Shown here: positions 33,601 to 41,000 of the stretch, piece after piece | Position numbering within the stretch: position 1 is the stretch's first letter | Layout of the letters: every line of letters begins with the position of its first letter | NCBI GenBank assembly: GCA_963971405.1 | Contig: OZ020485.1 | Coordinates: forward strand, 7,068,001-7,132,000 | Source: Psococerastis gibbosa | Lineage: Eukaryota > Arthropoda > Insecta > Psocodea > Psocidae | Length of the DNA stretch: 64,000 nt | Direction: 5' to 3' | Notes under the pieces: generated by a model | Databases searched by the model: none | The model's input: the letters and a program-made list of their open reading frames with translations, nothing else | What the model was told of the DNA's origin: nothing | Made by a program: the position numbers and the translations under genes

Positions 33601-34011
33601 GTTTTCAATAAAAAGAAAATCTAGAAGGTATATTTAGGATACATTTTTGTCCAATTTGGCGCCCCCCGCAGCGTGGCGCCTGAAGCGGCTGCCTCATTGC
33701 CTCAATGGACGGCACGGCCCTGTAATTAATCATGGGCAAATAATAATGCACGCTGTTCGCATCAAGGTTATCAGAGTCGTCAACCTCGAGTAACTATAAA
33801 TCATTGTCAATTGCTGCACAATTTTTCCTTTACAAAGTAGGCTATTATAAGTTAGGTGGTGTTTAATTTAAAGTACCGTAGCTCTACCTTACCGTTACCA
33901 TATATATATGCTAAATAATCAATAGGCCTATATTGAATATCTCTGAATTACCTTTTTGCCATTGACAAAAAATACAAGAGTAGAGGTGGGTTCCGAACTA
34001 AAATCACCCAT
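9685..34011 (-). CDS. Xdh: Xanthine dehydrogenase, complete gene, 26 coding exons, 1,350 residues
   Basis: Oxidises hypoxanthine and xanthine to uric acid in the cytosol; the insect rosy enzyme, also needed for pteridine pigments. Exons: 34011-33952, 29003-28946, 28590-28494, 26192-25957, 25267-25011, 24874-24733, 24635-24468, 24228-24152, 23649-23446, 22665-22481, 21737-21482, 21030-20955, 20547-20327, 19802-19680, 19479-19258, 17883-17750, 16670-16496, 16166-15975, 15778-15633, 14908-14731, 14188-14060, 13871-13744, 12358-12244, 11109-10855, 10583-10416, 9735-9685. Every junction is GT..AG and phases match, totalling 4,053 nt with stop. The start exon reads [18 protein letters not shown], the family N-terminus; the last 17 codons end KPWNIVP-stop, as in fly. 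Compared with the bovine enzyme, numbering is shifted by +6 in the iron-sulfur part and +21 in the molybdenum part, and all active-site residues are kept. Aldehyde oxidase is excluded by the Glu in GGFGGKE and the Arg in DRAIFHF. Introns hold many repeats, including an intact hAT element in intron 1. Confidence 0.96.
10706..10765. repeat. Short repeat, probable LINE 3' tail (copy 1 of 2)
   Basis: Contains ATGGCCCTTCGGGGCTAAAG followed by CTCGCCTAATATAAAGAC. A close match is at about 46388-46440 (CCATTCGGGGCTGAAGCTCG and the same CCTAATATAAAGAC). The hairpin-like GGCCCTTCGGGGC core followed by an A/T-rich end resembles LINE 3' tails. Confidence 0.45.
11147..11287. repeat. Foldback MITE, GGCGG family (copy A)
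   Basis: About 140 bp, almost entirely palindromic. Starts GGTGGCAATTCCACCGACC and ends in the reverse complement GGTCGGTGGAGTCCGCGC. The inner arms include GATATTGACGTGGTAGCAGA. It lies in xanthine dehydrogenase intron 23, 38 bp upstream of the exon at 11109-10855. The same family is at 27991, 29139, 49007, 53089, 55552 and 63767. Confidence 0.85.
11360..11690 (+). mobile_element. LINE fragment, 3' end of a reverse transcriptase ORF
   Basis: Broken plus-strand frames contain [20 protein letters not shown], then a basic GRPRKR-like stretch and a tail resembling [15 protein letters not shown]. That is the usual C-terminus of a LINE family common in insects. It has several stops. A related copy is at 56260-56470. 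Confidence 0.65.
12564..13600. mobile_element. Non-autonomous DNA transposon with long inverted arms and 8-bp target duplication
   Basis: Ends are ACGAGTCGGTCAGCGTAAC and its reverse complement, flanked by a perfect 8-bp repeat ATAAACAA at 12556-12563 and 13601-13608. The arms are about 170 bp and include a second conspicuous pair, TAGGGCTGCCACATTCCG at 12651 and its complement ending at 13506. The 8-bp target suggests a hAT-type or P-type transposase acting in trans. The interior has no long open frame. It sits in xanthine dehydrogenase intron 22. Confidence 0.82.
16378..16437 (+). repeat. SINE fragment (3' part)
   Basis: Matches the body and tail of the tRNA-derived SINE: ATAGCCCTAACTCCGCTAGG, TTGGCTTAGTAAC, then AAAAAGTCGATATTTATTTA. 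The tRNA head is missing, so it is a truncated copy. Confidence 0.7.
16720..17028 (+). other. Unassigned open frame in a xanthine dehydrogenase intron
   Basis: The plus strand is open for 103-111 codons up to the stop at 17026-17028 and starts [20 protein letters not shown]. The composition looks protein-like (low in Leu/Ile/Phe/Lys runs, with Pro, Trp and His), unlike nearby AT-rich shadow frames. I do not recognise it. It may be a transposon remnant or chance. Confidence 0.25.
17381..17480. repeat. (ATGAA)n microsatellite plus LINE-like tail
   Basis: Four to five ATGAA units lead into AACGACTTTATTGCAAACAA and AGTCTTGTTTTCATGCTAACC. The last part recurs inverted at about 58483-58510 (GGTTAGCATGAAAACAAGAC). 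A short tandem repeat next to a conserved tail is typical of LINE 3' ends. Confidence 0.5.
17532..17558. repeat. (TA)n microsatellite
   Basis: About 13 uninterrupted TA units in a xanthine dehydrogenase intron. Confidence 0.9.
17917..18190. repeat. MITE with GGCCCGGT...ACCGGGC-type termini
   Basis: Left end AAGGCCCGGTACCCACGGAC; right end AATTGTCCGTGCATATCGGG, which is its imperfect reverse complement. A left-end relative (AAGGCCCGGTGCACACGGAC) is at about 50437 upstream of CFAP44. No coding capacity. Confidence 0.6.
18331..18680 (+). mobile_element. Penelope-like terminal sequence next to a coding-like remnant
   Basis: At 18610-18650 the bases GTCGAAACCGGTCGTGTTTT and the following TTTATGTAATATTGAC match the terminal repeat of the Penelope-like element at 39463-40873. 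Just upstream, 18331-18540 is open for about 70 codons and reads [15 protein letters not shown], then [15 protein letters not shown] do not recognise that helical-looking stretch, but its position suggests it belongs to the same element. Confidence 0.5.
18716..19010 (+). repeat. Dispersed repeat family (copy 2 of 3)
   Basis: Same family as 6195-6531: shares CAAACTTGGTAGTGTGCGCA, GCGTTGGCAGGGGAACATGG and CTAGGGTGCCTCAAGTAAAT. It has internal deletions relative to copy 1. Confidence 0.75.
20675..20785. repeat. Short inverted repeat (hairpin)
   Basis: GGCGGTGCCCATTGTCAGGG with GGGCGACGTTTCGGGAG is mirrored by CTCCCGAAACGTCGCCCCC and CCCTGACAATGGGCTCC. Arms are about 45 bp around a short loop. 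It sits in xanthine dehydrogenase intron 12 and may be a divergent GGCGG-type foldback. Confidence 0.75.
21203..21240. repeat. (CATTC)n pentanucleotide repeat
   Basis: Imperfect CCATT units (CCATTCCATATTCCATTCC...) in intron 11 of the xanthine dehydrogenase gene. Confidence 0.8.
21255..21385 (+). repeat. Dispersed repeat family with ATCGCATACAA head (copy 1 of 3)
   Basis: Contains CGCATACAAATAATTCAATG, then TAACCTCTTCAGTCGCCTC and GTTGAGTTGCGACAGGTAAG. Longer copies are at 42905-43095 and 49855-50045. The shared order of blocks shows one family; I cannot assign it to a class, though length and conservation would fit a SINE. Confidence 0.65.
22211..22441 (+). mobile_element. tRNA-derived SINE, full-length copy
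   Basis: Head GGACATGTAGCGTAGTGG carries box A; GGTTCGAGTCCC is a perfect box B. The CTTTCAC loop between them looks most like tRNA-Glu. The body reads CATTTTCTGGCCATGCTTCT, GGCTTTATAGCCCTAACTCC and AGGTTGGCTTAGTAATAG and ends in a TTTA-rich tail. Best preserved of the copies in this window. It lies in xanthine dehydrogenase intron 10, antisense to the gene. Confidence 0.88.
24305..24420 (-). pseudogene. Xdh: Decayed tandem duplicate of the 3' half of xanthine dehydrogenase exon 7
   Basis: The block repeats 24438-24552 (the end of exon 7 plus its donor and the first bases of the intron) about 134 bp further on. It shares TTTGCTATTTGTG.CTTCAA, CATTCAGTGTAACAGC and the flanking GGAACTTCAACATA. 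It carries a one-base insertion that breaks the frame in the TLNEMGDY part, and the donor CCTGGTATGT has become CATGTTATGT, so it cannot splice as an exon. Confidence 0.8.
26587..26597. repeat. Poly(G) tract
   Basis: Eleven consecutive G in xanthine dehydrogenase intron 3. Longer G or C runs occur in the channel gene region to the right. Confidence 0.9.
27226..27441. repeat. Dispersed repeat (copy 1 of 2)
   Basis: Shares GTAACATCGAGAATGCG, TTTTACGGAAACAATA, GGTCGTTGGCA and AGTCCTTAAAAAATTA with 50937-51160 at roughly 70-75 percent by eye. Class not recognised. Confidence 0.5.
27600..27985 (+). mobile_element. LINE fragment, C-terminal reverse transcriptase region
   Basis: Plus-strand frames read [20 protein letters not shown] then [20 protein letters not shown]. 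After a frameshift near 27800 they continue with [16 protein letters not shown]. This is the conserved YG.E.W.L...E..L..AEMR.LR pattern and GRPR...W..D tail of RTE/BovB-like and related insect LINEs. Directly followed by the foldback at 27991. Confidence 0.72.
27991..28452. repeat. Foldback MITE, GGCGG family (copy B, long form with an internal duplication)
   Basis: Starts GGCGCGGTTTCCACCGACC and ends GGTCGGTGGAAACCCCGCC, flanked by TAA on both sides (27988-27990 and 28453-28455). Each arm contains a second, inner GGCGGGGTTTCCACCGACC end and the block AATGCAAATGTCATTGACGG. The right arm has a 60-70 bp direct duplication (CTAAGTCTTTAATGTCTGC...). This looks like one copy nested in, or grown from, another. 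The same arm recurs at 63767-64000. Confidence 0.85.
28765..28868. repeat. Dispersed repeat (copy 1 of 3)
   Basis: TTCCTGGGACCTCAAGACGTG followed later by GAATCGATGATTTCGACC and AGCTTTCCTTATACTGACTA. Relatives are at 44597-44700 and 51541-51665. Class not recognised. Confidence 0.55.
29139..29280. repeat. Foldback MITE, GGCGG-like family (copy C)
   Basis: A 142-bp hairpin: GTATTCCATATACGTACAAC to GACGTTGTACGTATGTGG, with the inner GGTGGCAGCAGACATTTTTA mirrored by TTCTGCTGCCACC. Flanked by TAA and TTA. It lies in xanthine dehydrogenase intron 1, about 130 bp upstream of exon 2 in reading order. Confidence 0.82.
29956..33722 (-). mobile_element. Intact hAT-superfamily DNA transposon (3,767 bp)
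   Basis: Left end CAGTGCCGTGCCGTGGATT and right end (reverse complement) CAGGGCCGTGCCGTCCATT are matching hAT-type CAG.G termini. The element is flanked by a perfect 8-bp target duplication TAATTAAT at 29948-29955 and 33723-33730, the diagnostic hAT length. It carries one uninterrupted transposase gene on the minus strand and two AATAAA signals after its stop (minus strand, at 30140-30145 and 30133-30138). The perfect duplication and open frame indicate a recent insertion. It is in intron 1 of the xanthine dehydrogenase gene, same orientation as the host gene. Confidence 0.95.
30248..32692 (-). CDS. hAT transposase, ZMYM1/DUF4371 type, 814 residues, apparently intact
   Basis: Cut-and-paste transposase of the enclosing element, expected to act in the nucleus on its CAG-ended termini. 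Order of parts: basic N-terminus ([10 protein letters not shown], residues 14-23); TTF-type zinc finger around 130-185 (C145, C147, C148, then H176 and H183); DUF4371 region about 175-400; RNase H-like core with first Asp at 322 ([10 protein letters not shown]), second Asp at 393 ([12 protein letters not shown]), the [10 protein letters not shown] block at 421-430 and the LSATRWSSR motif at 476-484; insertion domain; and the C-terminal hAT dimerisation region with the catalytic Glu at 756 ([12 protein letters not shown]). A single exon with no stops or frameshifts. Similar proteins are often annotated as zinc finger MYM-type protein 1-like in insects. A domesticated role is possible but less likely, given the intact termini and target duplication. 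Confidence 0.93.
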   Translation of the reverse strand: MSEKRGKLSGYQNKLKRQKREEENIKLSKAMKAFTSNNNSTEESPVILNCHASEPINDDTPSGPSSSNEVSELSSDPALWGFSITSAIRQILVERGPQQVRQFQFPANSSKRRFVASNYEMVLQNGEVVQRNWLIYSVSNDSVFCFCCKLFDQSDVSQWPKAGFSDWQNIGRTLKSHEKSKYHRDAFRKWKEFNSRLRMKRTIDDEYQRLTEMEIQHWRGVIKRIISLIRALATQCLALRGSNEHLFAENNGNFLKFIEFLAEFDPVMEEHIRRVQRASDKPSVTYLSNRIQDELIQLMGQTVLEKILELTNTAKYFSVIADCTPDVSHTEQLSLTVRIVTLNKKIKKYEIHEFFVGFFEATNSTGEALAELILAHLKKLGFTLKWLRGQGYDNGANMKGVRKGVQSRILKNYPRAFYVPCANHTLNLVVNDAASCTLETTSFFSTVQELYNFLSASTKRWEALKKHVTQLTIKPLSATRWSSRIDALKPLRYQLGDVYDTLIDIMEDERTDEEAKVRARGLARSINNYKFICGLVLWYNILFEVNVVSKLLQSITINLSDCVTLLSETINRIQAFREAGLEHIKITANEIADEMECNKEFPKEMEVRARKKKRQFDEKAEDEPLNEEKKFAVNFFYYILDKTITSLCERFQLLQNHSKNFQFLYDIYKIRDIDDETLETFCKELGNILTADNESDINGIDLQDELRDVARLLPKSMKPLDTLNYLVENELEPLYANLIVALRILLTLPVSVASGERSFSKLKIIKNYLRNSISQLKLSNLAVISIESGLAATLDYTDLIDEFAKLKVRKVKLK

Positions 34012-35084
34012 TGCAGCAACACTGCCCCCAAGAAATTTATCAAATTACGGTGAAATGATAATGAACGCAACAGTTGTCTTGATTGAAGCACGCCAACACG
34101 AGAAATGTGTACAACTGACGAGCTCAGAAGAGATAGCCGATAGGAGGTAGTTACGTAATCACGCCGGTGCTCCAGTATATAGCCCCCCCTCAGATTGTTA
34201 CGTAAGTGAAATGCCCAATGGTGTCGGCATGAAAGAACTTTGGGGATAATGATGAGGGCTGTTTTCCGGGGAAGTAGGCCTATCGATAGGGAGGTTATCT
34301 TGATTTTTTTTTTTTTAACTTGGAAAATTGGCTTACATAGGCTACCAGCGGCCCGATCATGGCGATTTTATACAGAGGCTAATATAATACCGTGGTAATA
34401 AAAATGTAAACAAGATAATTTTACAATGGAAAGTGCTATTCAAAATTTGTTGGTTTACAGTTTTCATCCCAGGCGTAAGTTAATACCAATCGCCATAGTC
34501 GGTTCACTGTTCTATTACTAATATTACTCAGTTCAAGCTAGAGAAAACACAGTGGCAAGACAATACAATATATTATAGGTTACAAAATTTTGTATGTAAA
34601 CAACTGCAAACACAACACAGAGCAAGCCGTCATATTGAAAATAACCCCGATAAAAAGAGACTACGACACTCGACGCAGGTCTGGTACAGTACTTTCTTCA
34701 GCTGCAAGAGCTAGACCTACACCTACTGTAACTGTATGCCATCAACTCAGAATCGGACCTATACCAATGGTCCGTTAGGCTATTGTGCCTGTATCATCAA
34801 CCACCCTTATCTTCAAATCTAATCAAGTCAGTTCACCGTTACACGACATGTGCTACAATTGGCGCCCATAGCATTACTCATGCTATCCGTTTATGAGATC
34901 CACCTACACATGATTGATCCGCCATGCCGAAGTATTTTTTTTTAATTCTGCTATTTCAGTTCCTTAGCTTTATATAGGCCTAAGGACTCATGCATTAATT
35001 AGTCAGACTTCGCCAAAAATATAGAATATAATGTACCCTACAACCAAGGGATAAACAGAATAAGTGCTGAGAACTGCGTAAAAT
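34012..35084. other. Intergenic region between CFAP44 stop and xanthine dehydrogenase start
   Basis: 1.07 kb holding the 3' end of CFAP44 and the 5' flank of the xanthine dehydrogenase gene, which are on the same strand. A small inverted repeat sits at 34359-34498. No promoter motif could be assigned with confidence. Confidence 0.6.
34359..34498. repeat. Small inverted-repeat element related to 60279-60438
   Basis: Ends ATGGCGATTTTATA and its complement near AATACCAATCGCCAT. The interior GTAAACAAGATAATTTTACA and ATGGAAAGTGCTATTCAAAA is nearly identical to the interior of the element at 60279-60438. Lies in the 5' flank of the xanthine dehydrogenase gene. Confidence 0.65.
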
Positions 35085-38000
35085 TTAGAGCTCATCATTA
35101 CAGCCTGACAATCTCCCAGTTACTTCTCCCTCTTCTTTTAAAATGTCGCCGATTGGGAGTTCGTCTGCTTCAAAATCAGGGGCCATTTCCAATATCAATT
35201 TGGCTTTAGAAAGAAGATTGTCAAGATTGGGGGCAGCAGCAGCAGCACATTCCATGTCTTTCTCAGAATTGTTTTCATCGTCCAATTCTTCAAACATAGC
35301 CTTAAATGCTTTCATTGGCATTTTTTCAACATATTCGTCAATCAAGCTCTTCAACCTAAAAATACGTTACAACATTATCACATTAATAACTTATGATACA
35401 ATTAGGCTAAGGAAACGCAGAGGCAAACATTTCAACAACTTTAGCGACCATAGCGAATAAATGAGGATATCGTACACACAAAGAATTTAGATCTGAGTAG
35501 TCTGAGTGCTTTATTGACGGTTCTTCATTGAGTCCTACAATCAATCCAATATCTCCGGCGTAAACATCAGTGCTCGATAGAGTATAGAGTATAAAGTATG
35601 TAAATCGTGATAATCTATAAAGCTTATACTGTTTATACGATTCCCAGCAGAACTGCAAGTGGGCTGTTTTAGATGTCACCACCTTTTATTTCCTTATCTA
35701 TAAGAATCCATTACCGAAAAGCAATTGGTAATATAAAGTACAATATTTTAAATAGCCTAGGTAACTTTTAGTCCACTCTATTCCCTACCAGCATTACGGT
35801 CCTTGTCCGCTTCCAACAACCTCATCCAGTAGTACCTGTGGCGAGCCGGTTTATTTATGCTGAACTTACCTAGAGGCACCCTCTTGAGTCACAAAGCCAC
35901 CTTCAATATCACACGAGAGTTCATCAATATCCTCAAGCAAAGTTTTCAACTCAAGTTTTAGCATTTCCGAAACTTCAAAAATCATCCCATCAACTGTTCT
36001 TATTGACGTCATGATAAGTCTCGTCTCAGAAGATATTTCTTCAACTGCCATTTTCTCAGCTTCTCTACGAATTGTATGTTTAAATTTAATTGCATGTATC
36101 TCTTCATATAACCAAGCCAGCTTACGTTTTTGCTTGCATACGACCTTTTCCAGTTTTTCTATATCTTTCAAATTCTCTTCTTTTGGTGGTAACTCTATTT
36201 TGATATTCTGTGCTTCCAAAACCCTGTCAATTCGGGACTTCTCTTCATTTAAAAGAGCAATAATATTAAACCGTTCAGTGTTTTGTTTTAGTCGGTTTGC
36301 GTAAGTTTCCTTCCTTCTGTTTAATCTATCCTGGAGCGGACCTAGACCTTTTATCAGTTCCTTTTCAAATTCAAATGAAATAAAACCCATTTCAGCGACC
36401 AATTTCTTCAATAAACTTTCCTCTAATTCATTTAAATCTACTATGGAACCAAATTTTCGCATCATCGTCTCTTTAGTATCTTTTTCTTTGTCTTTAATAA
36501 CCTGAGCCATGTATCGGATATCAATAGCCATTCTTTGAATGTGTTGTCGATTTTGAGCATGTCTGTCTTTCTGCTGCATAGTCTCTTTTTCCAGAGCGCT
36601 GCCCCTGTTGTGCAATTTAGCCAACAGATCGGCACTTAGTACGACGGAGTCTACGATCCCTTCCAAAGTCTCATCATCACGAAGATTTTGAAACTGATCT
36701 AATACCAAAACTACTAATGTCTCAATTTCATTTAGTTTCACCTGCTTCTCCCTTTGAAACTCTTCTAAGTCCTTTTGCGCAATTATGTTTGACTTATCTA
36801 AAACAAGCATTTGCTTGCTGGACACATCAACATACTTTTTTAAAGTCTCAACCTCTTTCTTCTTTTCGACAACGTTGCTTTCTAGTACATGCCTTTGAGC
36901 TCGGCTTGTAAAGGTAAGCTCATAGAGAGCTCTATCGCAACCAGCCGGGCAAACATTCTCATCCATGTCAAAAATGTTGACATCTTTAGAATCCAGACTT
37001 TTGTCATCACCTTCATCTGACTCTGTGTCGTCGTCACTCGAGCTACTATCATCACTATCTGCATCTTCAGGCTTTGGCGCTTTGAACCTTTTCTTAAAAA
37101 TTTTCTTTAGGAAATCAAAATATTTATTATCGGCAATGCTGCTAAAATATTTCGACACTAAAATTCTTATTTCATCTTCACTATTTTGTATTTCTTTCAG
37201 TCGTAAATCAATCCTCAGCAATGTCTCATTAATTGATTTCTGTAAATCGTCTTTTTCCTTCAGCGACGACAAAACACTTTTGGATTTCTTTCCTTCTTCG
37301 CCTTCAAAGTCTTTTAAAATGTGTACCTCTCTACTTATCGTTAGTATATATATTTCCAAAAATTTTGCGTCAGCATCAACTCTGATTTTCTCATCCCTTA
37401 GCAAATAAACATCTCGGTCAAAATCCGTTATATCTTGTGTCATTTCAGTAACAATTTCCCCTTGTTTCATTAAATTGATTTGATGAGACTCATAGTTTTC
37501 TAATTCTAATTCCCAAGCTGAATCATAATTCCCACTTTTGCTTAATTCTTGCAACTGTGAAATTTCCATTTTGTATGGATCTCCTTGAAATTTCTTTTTG
37601 ATGTCAACCATGGGCAATGTTGCCAACGTTTTTCTCCTTCTTCTGTCAGAAGATTTTCGTTGTGGTTTTGCGTTTAAATACAATTCATTAAGCACATCTT
37701 CCTCTATGAATGTTAATTTCCTTTCAGGAAACTCTATATCGACATCGATTTGAGGTAAATCGGGAGGTGCCACAGTAAGATGTTCAGGAATGCCCTTATA
37801 AATAACATTTAAATCTTCTCGCAACATCGTGTGTTTTTTCAATATTTCCTGTTTTCGGCGTCGCAAGTCTAGTACTTTACAGTTGAATGAATGCTTTAAA
37901 TTGTACATTCTTTGTTTTGCCTCCAGTAGAGATAATGTTTTACTTAAAGTTGAAACTTTCAAGTGCTTAGGAACTTTATATTCTGAAACAATGTTTATTG

Positions 38001-41000
38001 TTACATAGTTAAACATTGGATGAAAACGTGACAATATATTGGGCCTCCAACTTGCAAAACAATTAAATTCCTTTAATACGCACCTGGCGACGTTTTCAAA
38101 ATAAGATCCCCAAGATTTTCTCTAGCCATTTCAAGTGCCAGTACGTCAGACGGATCCATCTGATCAAGATTTGGTTTTCTGGTCATGAAGTCCTTCCAAA
38201 CTTGAGAGCGAGATTTTTCCTCAGCCCGCCGTTTACAATATTTGTCATAGAGTCGACATAACTGAAAATTCCGCCCAATGTCACCCAACGTGGATACATG
38301 CTTTAGTAACGCGTCGATGAGATTTAAATCTTCCACGACTTTTTCTGTGGTTGGTCCAATCGAAATCGCCACACTTTGTTCTCTGCAATTTAACCAAAGC
38401 GCGGCCTTTAAACGTGTGAAATATACGGTATTACATCTGCGATAGTAAAAAAGAAGAAAATTCCTTTATTTTCCACTTGGGCGAATTTTGGGCCTTTTGG
38501 CTCACTCTTACAATCAACCCATACTAAATAAATAAATATTGTACAATACGCTGTTACAAATTTAGCTGAAATAAAAATTAAGGCCATTTATGCACCTTTC
38601 ACTCACCATACGTACGCATAAAGTAGGCTAGTCGTGACACGCACCCTTAATAAATTTCTATTAACTTTTTGGGTTTTATCTGATTGGGTCCTCCACGACT
38701 ACGATTTACACAATTAAAACTTAAAACGAAAGCAATCCATTCCGACTGTTTAGCTGCGGCAGTACTAATTATTAGGTCTCACACCCACAGGTATTTGCGA
38801 TGCAGTTGCGTCAGTGACTTTGTTTTCTCTTCCCGACCAGTAAGCCCATTGCCTCGTAGTACTAGCCTACTGACATTTGCTAAGTATTGCTCAAGAAATT
38901 GGCAAATGTGTAGGATTATGCAGCTCCACATTGCAAGCCGTTCGGTCACCTTCGACTGAGACTTCTATCACCTGAGTCAGCTGAGTGGGCCAATAAAAGC
39001 CAGCCTTTTGTGGGCGCAGCTTTACGAACCGCGTGCTCAAATTATAGGGGCGTAGATTTCCGCATGCATATGCTGTAAATGGACATCTTTCGTAGAGAAA
39101 TCCAAAATGCCGCTGGCTATGTATATAGTCATAGATAGATCACAATCCTATTTTTTGATAGGTTGGACGTGATTTCTTATACGAAAGAAGCCCATTCGTT
39201 TTTCTCAGTTCATAACTGTGCAATCGCATGCAACAAATAATTTGACAAACCTCAGTGAGAGACGAATCTGCTCCTCAAGCTTCACTGTTGCATGTAACAA
39301 GATATTAATTAAGTCATAGCCCATTGGAGAAATGTTCCTGTACATTTTGATGCATGATGATATGTGGCCATTACTAACTCAGAACGGTCACAGTTTTGGA
39401 TCCCCTTAGACCAGACTCCTGCACTGTCCGTTTCTATTTCACATAACTAATGTGACCATTATATAAAATCGTCTCCTTTGTAACTTTGTAATATTTTGAA
39501 CACATTGTAATGAGAGTTAACTTTGTAAAATATCACATAAAAACATATAAAGCATAAAAATATCGTCACGACCGGTTTCGACAGATTGTCATTCTCAAGT
39601 GAGCAGATAAAACTTATTGCAAGTTACGAGTATAAACATTAAGTCACGTTATAAATATAAATACATTACATATACGATCCTGCTGCCATGTCCAACAAAG
39701 GAGAATTGCTGATAAACGTTATATCATTTAATAGGGGTTTATTCCTATTAACAGCTTGTTTCATTTCAATGGTTTCCAGATTATCCAGCAATTTTCCTTT
39801 GTTGGCTATGTGTAATATTTTAAAATTCTTAAGGGTACACGAATGTCCTGTGTTGTTCATGTGTTGGGCTAGCATTGATTGCGTATCTATTTTACCTATT
39901 CCTTTAAAATGCTCATACAGTCTCTTCTTAAAATGTGTTATTCCTGTTTGCCCAACATAAGAACAATCACAATCGTCACATAATAGTTGGTATACTCCTG
40001 ATTTCCTATCTCTCTCCATTTTTGACTTGCAATTGATCAATTTTCTCCCCATTGACCCTATAGTATAGTAAGCTACAGATTTTTTCACCTTCTCATTTAC
40101 AAACACTCCCAAATAGTTACTAATTTTTCCTATGTACGGAATTTTTACAAATTTTTAATCCTGTATTGGGTCAGGTGTGCACACTAGAGATAGATCTATT
40201 CTTATTTTATGTTTGTTTAAAATATTGTTCACAATATCCGCTGGGTACCCATTATTAGTAGCTATTTGAAGGATCGTATTATACTTCGTTTTAAACGCCG
40301 TGCCATCCATAGGGATATTTAAAAGTCTGTGAATCATCGCATGAATGGCCGCGTATTTATGATGTAAGGGGTGAAGGGAATCAGCAGGAATTATACAATC
40401 TGTTGGGGTAGGTTTCTGTAAACATTGAATGCTAGTCCATTTTTTGCTCTAGTTATTTTAAGTTCCAAGAAATTTAATGAATTATTGTTTTCTATTTCCC
40501 TTGTAAATTTAATCTTTGGATGTAAATTGTTGAAAACATGGAGTACATTGTCCAATTGCCGATCACTACCTTTAAAAATTAAAAATATATCGTTCACGTA
40601 TCTAAAATATGTTATAATGTAATCAATTAAATTATTTTTGGATTTAAAAAATATTTGCTCCAGATTATCCATAAATATTTCCGCGAGTATTGGGGAGAGA
40701 GAGGAGCCCATGGCCAAACCTTCTTTTTGAATGAAAAAATCATTAGAGAATTGGAAGTAGTTTTGAGTCAAAATTAAATTTAAAAGAGAATGACAATCTG
40801 TCGAAACCGGTCGTGACAATATTTTTATGTTTTTATGTGATATTTTACAATGTTAACTTTCATTACAATAATATAATGTGACCATTATTAATTTACCTCA
40901 AACCGGGTCACTACGAACGTTCATCCCATCATTTTACTTTTTCATATGCAGACCGCACTAACCTTGGTTTAACAAATTTTGTATTTATGTTTTAAGAATT

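Larger units (their letters stand above)
25011..34011 (-). other. Xdh: Xanthine dehydrogenase exons 1-5: two [2Fe-2S] domains
   Basis: Residues 1-236. Cluster I ligands are C49, C54 and C57 in [13 protein letters not shown] plus C79 in [10 protein letters not shown]. Cluster II ligands are C119 and C122 in [10 protein letters not shown] plus C154 and C156 in NLCRCTGYR. Exons 2 and 3 are only 58 and 97 bp and are not obvious as open frames; they were found by homology and confirmed by phase (the codon split across them gives the Leu in NKLRLCGTK). Intron 1 is 4,948 bp, of which 3,767 bp is the hAT insertion. Confidence 0.94.

Noticed and set aside
9685-34011. Aldehyde oxidase instead of xanthine dehydrogenase
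   Set aside because: The Glu in GGFGGKE and the Arg in MDRAIFHF are the xanthine dehydrogenase residues; aldehyde oxidases replace them.
36011-37408. Plus-strand open frames of 60-147 codons
   Set aside because: They are reverse-strand shadows of the CFAP44 coiled-coil exon (Ser/Leu/Phe-rich complements of Glu/Lys/Asp codons).
37983-38034. CFAP44 exon 12 starting further upstream, where the open frame continues
   Set aside because: No acceptor there joins in phase with the exon ending at 38084, whereas TTGTTTCAG at 37983-37991 does and gives the conserved KVPKHLKV start.
39666-40819. An active retroelement or a telomerase-like gene
   Set aside because: A frameshift, a stop, a missing N-terminal half and the YVND palm change show it is dead.
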